Source: Carettochelys insculpta (Eukaryota > Chordata > Testudines > Carettochelyidae). Taken from it: a stretch of DNA of 64,000 bases. Numbering within the stretch: the stretch's first letter is position 1; each line of letters starts with the position of its first letter. The notes under the pieces are model-generated. The model made no database searches and was not told where the DNA came from. It saw only the letters and a list, made by a program, of their open reading frames with translations. Location: the NCBI RefSeq assembly GCF_033958435.1, contig NC_134138.1:7638001-7702000 (forward strand). Direction: 5' to 3'. The position numbers and the translations under genes were made by a program. This document shows positions 37,991-50,272 of this stretch, in pieces.

Positions 37991-39896
37991 ATTTGTTCCC
38001 ATGCTGCCCTTGAGTTGTCCTTGGCATCATCAGATTGTGTGATTGAAGCTCTTCCATGAGTCTTCCGTATGTGAAACATCAGCAGCGTTGCTTAGCTTAG
38101 GACGGTTATAGGGTGTTGCTTTGGTTCCCTGATTAGGCATGTGCGACTCAGACCTTGGTCTCCAGAACAGCATGTGGTGGTTGCCAATTCAAATGTCCCT
38201 TCCCCTGAATACGGCTCAGAACGTTTTTCTGTGCCGGTTCCTGCTGGTGAGTTTGATCATGGGTGCAGATCCCTTGCAGCAGAGACCCGACCGAACTGTG
38301 TTGCAACGATGGAGTGTAACTATACAGAGCTATAAAGGGCCTCTGCTGTGGCTGCCAGACACAGACAGATCACATGGTTCTAACTAGCTCCCTGTCTGTT
38401 CAGCCTGGTGTCACCACTGGGGGGGGTCTCTTGATAATACTGGCCCAGATTAGGCAACTGCAGAAAATACTATTGACTACACGGCATCTGAACCAGTGGT
38501 TCTTAATTTGAGGACTTGTGGGCAGGCAGGAGAGGTTCCTGGCTAGATCCCAGCTGGGTCAGAGGGAAAAAACCCGAGTTAAGTGATTGGTGGAAAGCCA
38601 AGATGACAAGGCAATGGCACAGGGGCAGGAATTTCGTTTAGACATCGGAGTGCTGCATCGCAGACAGGCTGTTATACTCTTCATCTAGCTCTGCCTTTGA
38701 GCTGCTAGTTTCTCTGAGGGGGTGCTAGCTACAATGGAAATTGTACAGCTCATAAGGACTGTGTGCAGTCTCCAGGCCTCTCACCAGAAGGCTGGAAAAG
38801 AGGATAATGCTCAGGAATCAATATTGGAGGATTTTTTCCCTTCATGGGGCTGGAATTACCTGTTGAAGTCATTTATCTTCCTTGCCAGTTAATGCTCAAT
38901 TGATCCACAGCCCTAATTGACTGCACTTGCAACCAGCGACAGAGAGGGAGGTAGGGTTGGGATAAACTGGCTATTTCCTGGCGATGCACGAGGGAATTAG
39001 GCAGGGAAATGGAGAGAGCTCAGGGATGTGTACTGCCAACGCGCAGCTTCTGGTGTGCGGTCATAGATCCTGGCATACTGCAGTGTGTTGCGGCAGGCTC
39101 CTGCAGTTCCTCATCGGCCTCCACTCACTGTTGGCCACATCTCTCTCACTCAGCCTGCAAGCCCTTCTGAGCATGAAACTGACAAAGCTGAGGGCCTCTT
39201 AATGTCACAGGTCACCCCAGAAGGAGCTTTCTGGTTTCCACTGGAGATCCTAAACTCAGGGGTACTTATACTGAGCACAGTTGTGTTGGACAATGTGTTT
39301 AGGTCTGTAACTTCTACGGGTTTGTGTGCGTTATGCTGTATCCCCAAATTGCTAAGAACTCTGCTGTCTGTGGATGCGTACAGCTGCATGTTGCATTCAG
39401 TTCAGTGCGCATGCAACAGGTGGCACACTTATATTGCTCTGTCTTGGAGACTTTACTTTAGTTCTTTGTTGGCCCTTGCTTTGAAATTAAGAGTCATTCT
39501 TACTGGATGAATCTGTTTGATTTTCCATAAGGGGTTAAAAGCAAGGTATAGAATCCCTCATGCAACATGAGCATAGGTCCTTTCCTGGCTGTAGTGTTGC
39601 ATTGAATTGTTGTCCTTAAAATAGGAGACATTGAATAATGAGAACAGCTACAATTACATGGACACCACTGGGGTTTCACATAGCTTGAATTCCAGCTTTG
39701 TCTCCCCTGTTTACCAGGGACCATGTCCCATCGGGAACTCTATGCAGCACACAGAGACATCTAGTGGCAGACTAATATACCACAGGTAAACATGAAAGTA
39801 CAACAGCTTGTGTACAAGATCACCAGCAATGCCATTTTTCCCCCCTAGCTGCCTCCATATCAGCTTTGAGGGAGTTGAGTCTGTACGGTCCTCTAA
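37991..39896. other. Single-copy stretch, possible conserved element at 38800-38970
   Basis: About 1.9 kb without recognised repeats or exons. 38800-38970 has ordered words such as AGGAATCAATATTGGAGG, TTGCCAGTTAATGCTCAATT and CCCTAATTGACTGCAC that look like a conserved non-coding element. Frames (up to 141 codons at 39085) show no domain. Confidence 0.3.
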
Positions 39897-40228
39897 GGCA
39901 CAGTTTCCCAAAATTTGTATAGTTGGAACCCATTTTTTTGGTATTTTTTTTTTGCAGCCCAAAAATATAAACCCATAAAAAAATGAAAAATGAATACATT
40001 CGCACCATTTATTATTTATTCACAATAATAATAGCACATAATACTATAAATCTTATTGCAAAATACTTAAGTGCCTAACTTACTGTTATTACCTTAATTA
40101 TGCAGGAAAATACAAAATATACCACATTAATAGGATCTCATGTGATCATTTGTATATTTTCTAAGGACTGTTTTTTTTTTTTCCCCAAGGACTGGTACTG
40201 TGCTGTGGACCACACTTTGGGAAATGCT
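39897..40228. mobile_element. hAT-like non-autonomous element
   Basis: Left end CAGTTTCCCAAAATTTG and right end CACTTTGGGAAATGCTG are imperfect TIRs enclosing an AT-rich interior (39950-40160) with long A and T runs. No coding capacity. An 8-bp target duplication could not be shown. Confidence 0.55.
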
Positions 40229-40815
40229 GCTCTGTGTTAATGGCTAGATCTCATATCGACACCCACCTAACGGGAACTAGGTTGAAACAGCCAACCTATT
40301 CTTCCACGGAGGTCATTAAATAGTCATCAGCCTTATCAACTCTTAGCTTCCACTGCTCCATGAAGTGAGTCATTGATGCAGACATGCAAGGCTCCATCTT
40401 CCCATCACATCACTCTGAGCGACCCAGTTCCTTTCTCCTTCCCCATGTCCTGTGCCTGTGACATCCTGGCCACCACATCTGGGACACTTCACCAGGGTTG
40501 TTAGGCCTCTGTTGTCAGGCAGTTAATAAGCTATTTCTCAAGGCAACCACAGACCATATACGCAAGACACAGGAAGTTCAGTCAATGTCAGTGTTTCTTT
40601 GGGTCATGGAAAAAGAGACAGCCTCAAAACTCACGCCGTGTAACTTTCATATTAGAAGAGATCTGTGGCCTCTGAAGTCTTGTATCCTGCCCCTAAGAGT
40701 GGCCAGTGCCTTAAAGGCAGGTAGATGTGACCTCCCACTTCCAGGTACATAGATGTGACCTCCACTTCCTTGTGCCATAAAAAGCTCTATGGTCGTTTCT
40801 TCCTTCCCCCATCAG
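40229..40815. other. Single-copy stretch, nothing recognised
   Basis: No feature recognised. Confidence 0.4.
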
Positions 40816-41475
40816 GGATACGGCTACACTACCTGGTTATTCTGAAATAACAGCAATTATTTTGAAATAACTGATCTGTCATCTAGACTACGCGCATGTT
40901 ATTTTGAAACAATGTGGAAATAGCAGGAGCATTATTCTGAAATTGGCAACCCCCAGAGTCTGCACTACCCCACAACTTTGAAAGGGGCATGATCATGATA
41001 ACCTATTTGATTATAGGAATCAGAGGATTTCGAAGTGTGCGAGGGGTCCTTTCGAAAAGGACCCCATGTAGATGAGCCGCACGCAACCGAAAGTGACACT
41101 TCCAAAGTGCCACGACCACCATTATGCTAAAGAGGCACGGTAGCGCCTCGTGAGCATCTTTCAATTAGGTTCATTATCATGCCCCTTGCAAAGTTCCGGG
41201 GCTAGTGGAGATGTAGCCCTAGTGAAAGGAACAATGTCTATTTCGATATAGGCGCTATTGAGACACGGAATAGCATGATTTCGAAATAAGCCAAGGTGAA
41301 CTCCTATGGCACTATTTCAAAAGAGCCCTGTGGAGCCAGAAATGCTACTTCGATATAGCTGAGTGTTGTTTCAAAATGTATTTTCTGTCTGGCCGTGTCA
41401 TTTCAAAATAGGATATTTCAAAATAGCAGTGTTGAAATATTTTCTTTCGAAACAGGGCTTCGGTGTAGCCATGGC
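40816..41475. mobile_element. Nested TIR elements
   Basis: Outer ends GATACGGCTACACTACC and GGTGTAGCCATGGCC frame a TTTCGAAAT-rich interior (TTATTTTGAAATAAC, ATTTCGATATAGG, GCTACTTCGATATAGC). Nested inside at about 41030-41221 is the right half of the foldback family (TCCTTTCGAAAAGGACCCCA, ACCATTATGCTAAAGAGGCA, GGGGCTAGTGGAGATGTAGC). Confidence 0.65.
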
Positions 41476-41516
41476 CCAGGGGAGCGCAGTCCGGCAGTCC
41501 TTGACATAACAAGATT

Positions 41517-42113
41517 CTGGGATGCATTAACAGGTGTGTTGCGAACGAGACACTAGAAGTCATTCTTCCGCTCTACTCTGTGCTGGTTAGGCCTCGGCTG
41601 GAGTATTGCGTCCTATTCTGAGCACCGCAGTCCAAGAAAGATGTGCAGAAATTAGAGCGGGTCCAGAAAAGAGCAACAAAAATGATTAAAGGTCTGGAGA
41701 AAGTGACCTATGAAGAAAGGCTGAAAGAATTGGGCTTGTTTAGTTTTGAAAAGAGAAGATCGAGGTGGGACCTGATAGCAGTTTTCAAGTATCTAAAAGG
41801 GTGTCATAAGGAGGAGGGAGAAAATCTTTCTTTTTGGCCTCTGAGGATAGAACAAGAGGCAATGGAACTGCAGCAAGGGAGGTTTAGGTTGGACATTAGG
41901 AAAAAGTTCCTAACTGTCAGGGTGGTCAAACAGTGGAATAAATTGCCAAGGGAGGTTGTGGAATTTCCACTGCTGGAGATTTTCAGAACAGGTTAGATAA
42001 ATGTCTATCAGGGATGGTTTAGACAGTACTTGGTCCTGCCATGAGGGAAGGAGGCTGGACTCGATGGCCTCTCGAGGTCCCTTCCAGTCCTAGTATTCTA
42101 TGATTCTATGATA
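41517..42113 (+). pseudogene. CR1 LINE ORF2 C-terminus and 3' end
   Basis: Begins CTGGGATGCATTAACAGGTG. The frame 41643-41996 reads [40 protein letters not shown] and AVFKYLKGCHKEEGENLSF, has a small deletion, then GRFRLDIRKKFLTVRVVKQW. The 3' UTR ends GAGGTCCCTTCCAGTCCTAG, TATTCTATGATTCTATGA. An upstream TGA replaces the Trp of QFWAP (TATTCTGAGC). Confidence 0.9.
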
Positions 42114-42117
42114 ACGC

Positions 42118-42345
42118 CATGTCTACATTACCCAGAAGATTGACTCACTCAGGGTTGATCTTCCGTGGTTCGATTTTGCGCACCTAGTAGAGAGGTGTGA
42201 AATGGACCTAAAAAACTCTCCCGTTGAACTTCAGTGAGGGCGGCCAGGTAAGTCAATTGCAGATAAGTTGATTCTAGCTATGTAATTGCTATAGCTACAA
42301 TTGCGTATCTGCAACCAACTCACCTGCCTCGTGTAGACCAAGCCT
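42118..42345. mobile_element. Short TIR element, GTCTACA type
   Basis: CATGTCTACATTACCCAGAA at the left and CTCGTGTAGACCAAGCC at the right are inverted imperfectly. Internal inverted words include TAGCTATGTAATTGC / GCTATAGCTACAATTGC. Non-coding. Confidence 0.55.
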
Positions 42346-43382
42346 CGCTGTCTTTAAGCGCAACAGCCCCTGCTCTCCTGATGCATACATTTACCCAATA
42401 CCTTCTTAAATCTGACTGAGCTGCCAGCCCCAACAGTATCCAGCTGCAGTGAGTTCCAAGAATCCTAGGGACCCTTTCTGGCCAATGTGTTATGACAGAG
42501 ACCAGTGATACAGCACCAAATGCACTTTACAAAGCAAACAAGGCTGGTCTTTAAACCTCCTCTCCTATGGGAACTCTCCCATCTCCCTGATGTCTCTAGT
42601 GGTTCTGTTCTCCCCATCTCTGAGCTAGTTTTATTTCCTCCACCCGCCGGGGTGGCTCCTTAGCTGGAGCAGCTCCAGGGATTTCAGCGGAGTCATGCCA
42701 GTTTGCATGAGCTCGGGGCACACAGTGTCTTTCACCAAATGAGGTGACCCAAACCTGAGCTCTCCCGGCCTCCAGAGGCTGCCTTTCTTCCCACAGCCAA
42801 TCACAGCAAGGCAAAACCAGGCTTTGTACTGAGGCTGGTTCGGACCAAACTGGCAAGAAGTTCAGCTATCTCATCCATCACCCGTCCCCTCCCTTCCCAC
42901 TGCAATTGGCCAGCACTGGCTGTTTGCCATGGGTCCCTTATTTGAAGGGACAGTGGCGGCTGCTTTCTAAAAGGCTCTCACAGCCGGTTGGGGTTTGCCT
43001 GGCTTTCTCAGTCACTAGGAGACAGTGTTTGGCTCAAAGATCAGTGGCTGGTTTAATCTTCTGCAGCTTCTGCCTCTGATTCTCTGGGAAGTTTTTGGCT
43101 CCCAGATGTGAGAGATGGAGAAGGCTGGTTAGCTCTGGCCCAGGCGAGCTACCCTGCCAGTGCAGGAGTATGCTCTCCTTCACCTTCCCCAGAGCACGGC
43201 CTTCATAATAATCACACAGGGCCAGGGCCAGAGGGATTTAGGCTCATAACTCTCATTGGTTTCACTGGAAGTTAGGAGTTTGAATATTTTTGTGGCTTGG
43301 GGCTTCAGCGCGTTCCACTCATGAGATTAGGAAACATGAAGGAGTTTAGCCTCCCAATCTCTCCTGCAGGTAGGGAAGAATC
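42346..43382. other. Single-copy stretch, no gene seen
   Basis: No repeat or exon recognised. Confidence 0.4.
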
Positions 43383-43515
43383 TTTGCTCCCATTTTAGAG
43401 GCAGGGAAAGTGAGGCACAGACAGACTTAAGTGACTTGCCCAAGGTCTTATGGTAAGTGTGTGCCAGAGGCAAGACTAGAAGCCCTCTCTCCTAGTGCTT
43501 TATTCCACCACAGCA
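43383..43515 (-). mobile_element. CORE-SINE / MIR-like relic
   Basis: CCATTTTAGAGGCAGGGAAA, GTGAGGCACAGACAGACTTA and AGTGACTTGCCCAAGGTCTT follow the reverse MIR order closely. Confidence 0.7.
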
Positions 43516-44789
43516 GCTTCCCTTTGGTCCTGTCCTGGCTGTGCCACTGACATGCCAAAGTGGCCCAGGGAGGAGGTCAAGGGGAAAGGGGCCGGAGGGT
43601 GACTCCCCCTCATGCCCTAGGCATGTCTCCAGCAGAACAGTGGGGAAGGGCAGCAAGGGGGAAGCTCACCCTGTTGCTGCCATGGCTGGGCCTGCCCCGT
43701 GGACGTTGGTCTCTGGGGATCTTTCCCTCGCTTGGAAGGCCCCAAGAACTGCTGCTTCCTGGAGCGGTTGTGGCCCGAGCAAGGCACCAATGGGTGAGCA
43801 GGGTGGAGGGATCCCACGAGGGCTGAATCACCGTGGAGCTGAGAACCAGCCACCTCTGGCATTGTCCAAGTGATGCCCGAGAGATGGGAGGAGCTTTGGG
43901 CCTGTATCCCTCCACCCAGGCAGCAAAGGTGCCATTTCAGGGGGGCCGGCAGCCATGTGTACCAGGACGCCATGGTCTACACCCCTTCCCCGACTGTCAG
44001 GGAGTGAGGGACCGTACACCTCACTCCTGGCTGGGGAAGGGAGGGGGCAGAGGAATGAATCACACAAGCCATGAACTTTCCCCTCCCTCCCTGACAGGAC
44101 GGGAAGAAGAACAAGCAATGTCTGGGTGTGCACAGAGATGGGGCCCTGACCCTGCAGCTATGACCCAGGAGCAAGCCCTACGGCCCTCCTGAGAGGGGAA
44201 GCACCTATCAGGATGGCTGCGCAGGGGGGTCAGGGAACGGAAAAGCAGGCAAGGCACCCACCAAGCTCCAGCGCCTGGGCCGTGGGGTGAGGAGGCAATG
44301 GGCAGGGGCGGAGGAGCGGAGCCGGTTGAGAGGCTCCTGACAGGGGCTTAATGCACCTAGAAGGGGAAGGCTTCACGTCCGATCCTTGTCAAGGGCTAAT
44401 CAGCCGGATGCCACTTCCCCAGGAAGGAAGGGCCCCAGGAGCGGCCAAGCCACTTTGCTCCGGGGGGGCTGCTGGCTTTCAGAGGCTTTTAATCCCGGCA
44501 CTTGGCCACTCAGCAGAGAGATGCGCTGTCATTAGAGTGACACTAAAAGTATCCAAAGATTAGCTTGGGAGGGGACTGACTGACCCATCTCTGTCAAGCA
44601 TGGAGCTGTGCGTGCGAGAAATGTGGGATTCCCCCCCCCCAAACCCAAAGGCATTATTTAAGGGAGAAACTAAGGCAAGCAGGGCAGGGGGGAAGGGGAC
44701 AGGGTGGGACGAGTATCGATTTCCATTCCAGAATGATATGCAGGCTGTGATGCCGTCAATGCTCTCAACACACGCCAGCTAATTCATCC
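43516..44789. other. GC-rich single-copy stretch
   Basis: Many overlapping frames of 65-119 codons on both strands, with no domain; consistent with high GC and not with exons. 44480-44570 (GATGCGCTGTCATTAGAGTG, ATCCAAAGATTAGCTTGGG) could be a short conserved element. Confidence 0.35.
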
Positions 44790-44960
44790 TCCCAAGCTGC
44801 AGGGAGATTATCCCCCTGGGGAGACTGCGGCACCGGGACACTCAGTGGCTTTCCCCAGGTCCCAGAAGGGGCCAGGGGAGAGCTGGGAATGGAAGTGAGG
44901 AGCTCCTGACCAGCTGGCAGATCAATCAGTCGCGTTCTATAACCACGCTCTCCTGATGCT
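44790..44960 (-). mobile_element. CORE-SINE / MIR-like relic
   Basis: GGGAGATTATCCCCCTGGGG, ACTGCGGCACCGGGACACTC, GGCTTTCCCCAGGTCCCAGA and GAGAGCTGGGAATGGAAGTG; diverged reverse copy. Confidence 0.5.
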
Positions 44961-46670
44961 ATAACGCGCAGCTACTTTTAAGGATGTCAAAGCAGCTCAG
45001 ACAACAACAGGCTCGACCCAAAGCTCAGACTGAGATGCCAACAGACTCTCTGAGAGATCCAGGTTGGACTTTGGTCTTGTCTGGCCTTGTCATTTCCCCA
45101 CCTGTCTCTGCCCTTTGAGGCTTTATTTGGTGCCCTGAGCAGATGGGGAAATCTATGAGGAAGCATGTCCCAGCTAGTGTGAGCGCGTGTGAGGTCATCC
45201 GGCACACCGCATGTGCTTGTCTCAGTATTTGGAGCTTAGCTTGCCATGTCTCAAAGTTCCCAAACTTGGAAATGGGGTTTAGAATCGTGTCCCAGCTTCG
45301 CAAATGAGGCAAGACTTATCAAGACAGCAACATGGAATTATGGGCATATAAATGGGGTTTTTTTTTCCCTCACTTGCTGTTCTACCCCACAGAACAACAT
45401 GGTGTGCCGACATTCTGTGGCCATGTTCCACCCCAGAGGTGGCTGCATTTCAGTAACGTGTAGAGTGGGTGATGTGTTCCCTGTATGGCCCAGGTACCTA
45501 CTGGGGTGAATGTTGCAATAAAACCACAAAGAAACAGTGCCATCTAGAACTTAGCAACCATCTCTTGCAGCTGCATGCTGGCAAATTTAGATCCTTGTAC
45601 TCCACCCATGCAGGAGACTCCCCCTTTGCCCTTAGTGATATAGGGCCTACGCAACACAGGCAAGTACTTATGGTTCCATCCAGAAGAAGGCAGTTCATTA
45701 TAATATGGCTATCATTCCTGTGTCAGCTTGGGAAGCTGAAGGGCAGAGGACAAGCAACCCACAAACGGCTGCAGAGGAAAGGAAGCGGAAAGATAGGAAA
45801 CAGTCAGGAAAGAATATTGTGGCTTCACCCCTGTTGTAGTGCTAAGCTGTCCTGAGCACCTGTGTTCCTGCTCTTTGCTGGAACTGGAGATTTGCACAGC
45901 CTATTTCTTAGTGCCCAGCATTGCAAATGAAGCCTCTTACCCCTTGCAGGCCCTGCCATCTCCCTGGGCTCCCCTCCCCTCCCCTTGCTGTGCCTTCACA
46001 CCCAGGGCACACCCCAGAGATGGCAGCATTGCTCTTGTGCCGAGCTGCATCCCTCTTCAGCTTCTCAGCCCCCATCCAGTGACTTGAGCCCCATTTCCAG
46101 GGAGATGGCAAAATGGGACACTGGCTGTGTGAGCTTCAGCCCTTCTGGAGCAGGCCTGGAAGTGGGGCCAACCTGCAGAGCCACAGTTGGTGTTGAGCAG
46201 GCAGCTGGAGAGCTATGGGATCCGCATGCATCCAGCAGAGCCCCCCCCCTGGGTCTTTAGCTTCCTTATGAACTCAGAAGGAGCTGCCCTGGGTCTTATG
46301 ATGACTCTGTTGTCCCTGAATAACCACCTGCAGGGGGACTTGAACCTGTAACCTCTGGAGCTTAGTGCAGGAGCCTCTACAGAGTGAGTTTAAAACCCAC
46401 TGGCTCTTAGCTAAGGCTGCGGAAGAGGATTTGTTTGTTCTCTCCGTAAACGGTTCCGGTAGGACAGTGAATCATGCCCATAGGTGTGCGGGTTACAGCT
46501 GCAGGAAGGACCAATGGCCCCGTACTAGGCCAACGCCTGTTCCAGTGAAGTCCAGGACAAAAGCCTGACTGACTTCAATGGCGCACATGTATGTGCATCA
46601 AACACTGGCACATGAAGCCAGGAGCTCACCAAACAGCTAGATCATTGCAGACTCCAGGCATGGACACTAT
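44961..46670. other. Single-copy stretch, no gene seen
   Basis: About 1.7 kb. Frames up to 128 codons (45469-45855) have no domain and are overlapped on the other strand. No repeat family recognised with confidence. Confidence 0.4.
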
Positions 46671-47108
46671 GGCTGTGTCTACACTAGCCCCCACCTTTGG
46701 AAAGGGGGATGCTAATGAGGCACTTTGGGATACACTAATGAGGCGCTGCCATGAGTATGCAGTGCCTCATTAGCATAACAGCAGCCACGCCGATTCGAAA
46801 GTGCTGCTTTCGAATCTTGCGCCGCCTGTGCAGATGGGGGCCTTTTGAAAGGACCCCCCCCAGTCTTCGAAAGCCCCTTCTTCCTATTTGGTTTCAGGAA
46901 GAAGGGGCTTTCGAAGACTGTGGGGTCCTTTCGAAAGGCCCCCGTCTACATGGGCGGTGCATGATTCGAAAGTGGCACTTTTGAATCACTGCAGCTGCCA
47001 TTATGCTAATGAGGCACTGCATATTCATGGAAGAGCCTCATTAGCATATCCCAAAGTGCCTCATTAGCATCCCCCTTTTGAAAGGCAGGGGCTAATGTAG
47101 AGATAACC
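46671..47108. mobile_element. 438-bp palindromic foldback TIR element
   Basis: Two arms of about 210 bp (46671-46886 and 46899-47108) are inverted copies with only scattered mismatches, around a 12-nt centre TATTTGGTTTCA. Ends GGCTGTGTCTACACTAGCCC and GGGGCTAATGTAGAGATAAC; TAT flanks both sides (46668-46670, 47109-47111). Within each arm TGCTAATGAGGCACT and AGTGCCTCATTAGCAT form further nested hairpins. Non-coding; needs a transposase in trans. Fragments of the family lie at 23745 and 41030. Confidence 0.9.
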
Positions 47109-47395
47109 TATGTAAGGAGTTCTGCCTCTATCCCAAAAACTGTTCTCAAGACCTTGGCATGAAGACAGGTCGCCAGGAGGAAATCTTCCTTTCCAGCAGG
47201 GAACCTCAGACTGGCCATTTATGTCTTGTCTGTCTTGCCCCACATGCCTAGATTTTCATCCCAGACAACGGGAATTAAGCCCCTGTGTACCCCAGCCTCC
47301 AGTTTGCCTTCTGACTCAAATTCCCTATGCTTTGAGCCCTCTGGGACTGCAGAAAAGCTCACCAACGTGGCCTCCAAAGAATTATGAGCAAGACC
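47109..47395. other. Spacer, nothing recognised
   Basis: No feature recognised. Confidence 0.4.
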
Positions 47396-47785
47396 AGTGG
47401 TTCCCAACCTGGGGCTTGTGGACCCCTGGCAGTTCACGAGGGTAGTGCAGGGGGTCTGTGGAAAAAAATAAAAGATAAATAAAAATGGTCATAGAAAGGA
47501 AGTTTTACATAAACTGCAAAGTTACAATCAATTTTTTTTTTAAGTTCCAGATCTTCCAGTGATGTTATAGATGTCTGGCTGAAAATCCATGTTGTGGTTT
47601 CCTTTTTCATTTAATGGCTTGTCCATAGTGGCTAGAATTGGCTTTGAGAGGGGTCCATGAACAGTTTGGGGGATGTAACTGGGGGTCTGTGAATGGTTTG
47701 GGGGGGGTGTGATTGGGACCCTATGAACGGTTTTGGGTGATTGGGGCCTGCACCAGTTGGAAGGTTGGGAAAAGAAAAATGAGAT
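47396..47785. mobile_element. hAT-like non-autonomous element
   Basis: Left end CAGTGGTTCCCAACCTGGGG with GGACCCCTGG, typical of non-autonomous hAT elements; right end GGAAGGTTGGGAAAAG is an imperfect inverse. Internal GGGTCTGTGAATGGTTTGGG words repeat three times (about 47645-47735). Non-coding. Confidence 0.6.
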
Positions 47786-49018
47786 CCCCATAGTTAGTGA
47801 TGTTTTAAACCAGTTTCACGACTGGGGGCCAGGGCACTCACTGGTGTGTGCATGCCCTGGTCTGCATGCCAAACTGAGGGCATGTCATTGCATGCACGGT
47901 GCCTTGCAAACAGGCATTTTTGAGCATGCAGGATGCAAAATAAGCCTCATGCTACCAGGGTGGACTGCTCCCAGCATCGTCCTCTCTTTGCTCTGCAGCA
48001 AACAGCTACCCAAGGCTCGTGTGTGTGTGCTTCTGTACCTGCCTGGAGGAGATGTACAGCCACGTGTGCTGTTTCGAGTATGTCTGTACTGCAGCCAGGG
48101 ACGTGAACAGCGGCTCGTGCATTCGAGGTCAGCTGCTAAAAACAGCAGTGAGGATGCAGCGGCCCAGGCTTTAGCGTGGGTTGTAGAAACTCACCTGATC
48201 CTGGTGGGCACCGAGCCCACACTGGGCCATCCTCTCGTCTGTCCTTAGCCAGCGAGGGTGGGTATGGGTCCACGAGCTGCCACCCGACCCCCTTTGGTAG
48301 CAGTGCAGACATAGCTCTGTAACGGGCAGGGAGGTGTGTGATACACGAGGTGGGTGGGTGATGTTGCAGAGAATGGGTGCATGCGTGTGGCGCTGGGAGA
48401 TGCATTGGTGTGTGTAAGCCTTCCTAGTGCGGGGGCAGGGGGTGGATTTCCCAGCTCTCCCACCTTCTTGCCCCTCCGATGAAACCTGAGGAGCTGTGAT
48501 TGTCTCACTGGCCCTTGAGCCCGTGCATTGCTGGGGTGTGAAAGGGCAGCAAAGTCACCCAGTCTGGGGCAGCTCAGGGACCCCTTGGCTGTGTAATTCA
48601 TGGTGGGGAGATGTGCAGAGCCTCAGATCAGCAGCAGTCTGGGGCAAAGCTGAGGAAGTGGCTGGGAGGTTATTGGCCCTCCTGGGCTTCACCAGTAACC
48701 CCTAAGGAGAAGCCAGGGCCAATGTTACCCCAGTCAGTGGAGCTGAACAACACACTACAGCTTCTTTTCATGTGGGCTCTTGCACCATCTGAATGCAAGA
48801 GGCAAAGGGGCGGTAGAAGGGGCATTTGGGAGGCTTTCCTCCTGAGATAGAGGGAAAGAGGCTTTCTCAGAGAGACCAGGCTGCAGGAGAGAAGGAAGGG
48901 GCAAGGATCCAGCCTGCTGCAGATGGGCTGGGGGAAGGCAGCAGGTTGGGAGCCCAGGAAGGGTGTGTGATGCAATCACCAAGGGGAGAAGGTCCCTTTT
49001 CCCAAGAGCCGATGACTG
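47786..49018. other. Single-copy stretch, no gene seen
   Basis: A 171-codon frame (47733-48248) starts inside the hAT-like element and has no domain. Overlapping antisense frames exist. No exon called. Confidence 0.35.
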
Positions 49019-49206
49019 GTGCTCCCTGAAAGCTGAGCATGTGAGCAGCCGCCCAGGAGAGATTCATGTGCTACCCAGCTGATGGGCAGAGCATCCACGG
49101 GCACCCATAGCCAGCAGCTTGTGTTTCTATGGTGGTGCACATTTGCACATGCCTCAGGGCACATAACATTTATTCCACCCAGTCTGGCAAAAATTAGAGG
49201 GAAAAC
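49019..49206. mobile_element. MITE, TTCCCTSTAA family (copy 4 of 7)
   Basis: GTGCTCCCTGAAAGCTGAGC, GCCCAGGAGAGATTCATGTG, GTGCACATTTGCACATGCCT, ACATTTATTCCACCC and AATTAGAGGGAAAAC. Confidence 0.82.
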
Positions 49207-49579
49207 TGCTGGTGCCTGGAGCCTCCTGTGAGGACCAGTAACCCCTATGCTTAGTTAAGGAGCGGGACTCATAACAGCCCGACAGCGCCAGGGGTTGGGG
49301 CCATGCTGGAGTAGGCGTTGCAGAGGCTGGCAGCTCATTTTAGCTAATGAAGATGGACGATGCAGCTGCCTCGGAGAAAACACCAGGGGCACATAACTGC
49401 CCCCTGTCCCAGGCGGAGATTCTGAGGCACACAAGTCACTGCAGTGGGTGAGTGCTTAATAATGCAGGAGATGCAGCATTTGGAAAGCCTCCCAGAGCTC
49501 GGGCCGGAAGGAGAGAGGAACAGAATCTTCCTGCCTTCCCAGAAATCTGTCCCCGGGAGAGATGGTGGGACTTGGCTGG
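49207..49579. other. Spacer, nothing recognised
   Basis: No feature recognised. Confidence 0.4.
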
Positions 49580-49775
49580 GCTCTGTGCTGCTGCTCAAGC
49601 AATTAGACATGGGGACCGAGTGCCAGGCTCCACCCCAGCTCACTCTATGACCTCAGCAAGTTTCTGCGCTGCTATGTGCCTCAGTTTCCCCTTCTTTAAA
49701 ATAAAGAGAATTCCACAGACTGCCTTTGGAGAAGTGCTTTGAGATCAATGGTGAGTGGTGCTAGGTAAGTGTGAA
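49580..49775 (+). mobile_element. CORE-SINE / MIR-like element, forward
   Basis: TGACCTCAGCAAGTTTCTGC, TGTGCCTCAGTTTCCCCTTC, TTTAAAATAAAGAG, AGAAGTGCTTTGAGATCAAT and GGTGCTAGGTAAGTGTG: the classic 3' half of the amniote MIR/CORE-SINE. Confidence 0.75.
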
Positions 49776-49977
49776 GCATAAGAATGGCCAGAATGGGTCA
49801 GACTAAAGGTCCATCTAGCCCCATCTTCCAACAGTGGCCACGGCCAGGTGCCCCAGAAGGAGTGGACAGAACAGGTAATCACGACAGCGATCTCTCTCCT
49901 GTCATCCATCTCCAGACTCTGACAAACAGAGGCCAGGGACACCCTTCCTGCCCAGCCTGGCTAATAGCTGCTATGCT
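49776..49977 (-). mobile_element. CR1 LINE 3' end, TAAGAACATAAGAAC subfamily
   Basis: GCATAAGAATGGCCAGAATG, GGTCAGACTAAAGGTCCATC, GCCAGGTGCCCCAGAAGGAG and ACAAACAGAGGCCAGGGACA; same lineage as 29850, 3' UTR only. Confidence 0.88.
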
Positions 49978-50140
49978 CAGTTGCACAAGGCACTTCTCAA
50001 TATGCACCAGCAGGGTCTGCACAGATTGGGGAATGCACTACATGCTGGAAATTGCATCCCTGTAGTCTGCATTACGGCTAGGTGTGGACAAGCCCTTAGG
50101 TACAGTAACCAGTGTGTGAGCTCCTGGATAAACATCAACT

Positions 50141-50160
50141 TCTTTCTTTCTTTCTCTCTC
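50141..50160. repeat. (TTTC)n microsatellite
   Basis: TCTTTCTTTCTTTCTCTCTC. Confidence 0.85.
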
Positions 50161-50272
50161 GAGACGTTTTGTCAGCAGAAGCCCAGACCCAGAATTCAGA
50201 GCTGCCATAGGTACAGCTCACAGATCTGAAAAGAAAGCACCCAAACCCTCCACCCCCTGAGAATTAAAAACT

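Noticed and set aside
47733..48248. 171-codon open frame
   Set aside because: Starts inside a hAT-like element and runs into unrelated sequence; no family similarity.
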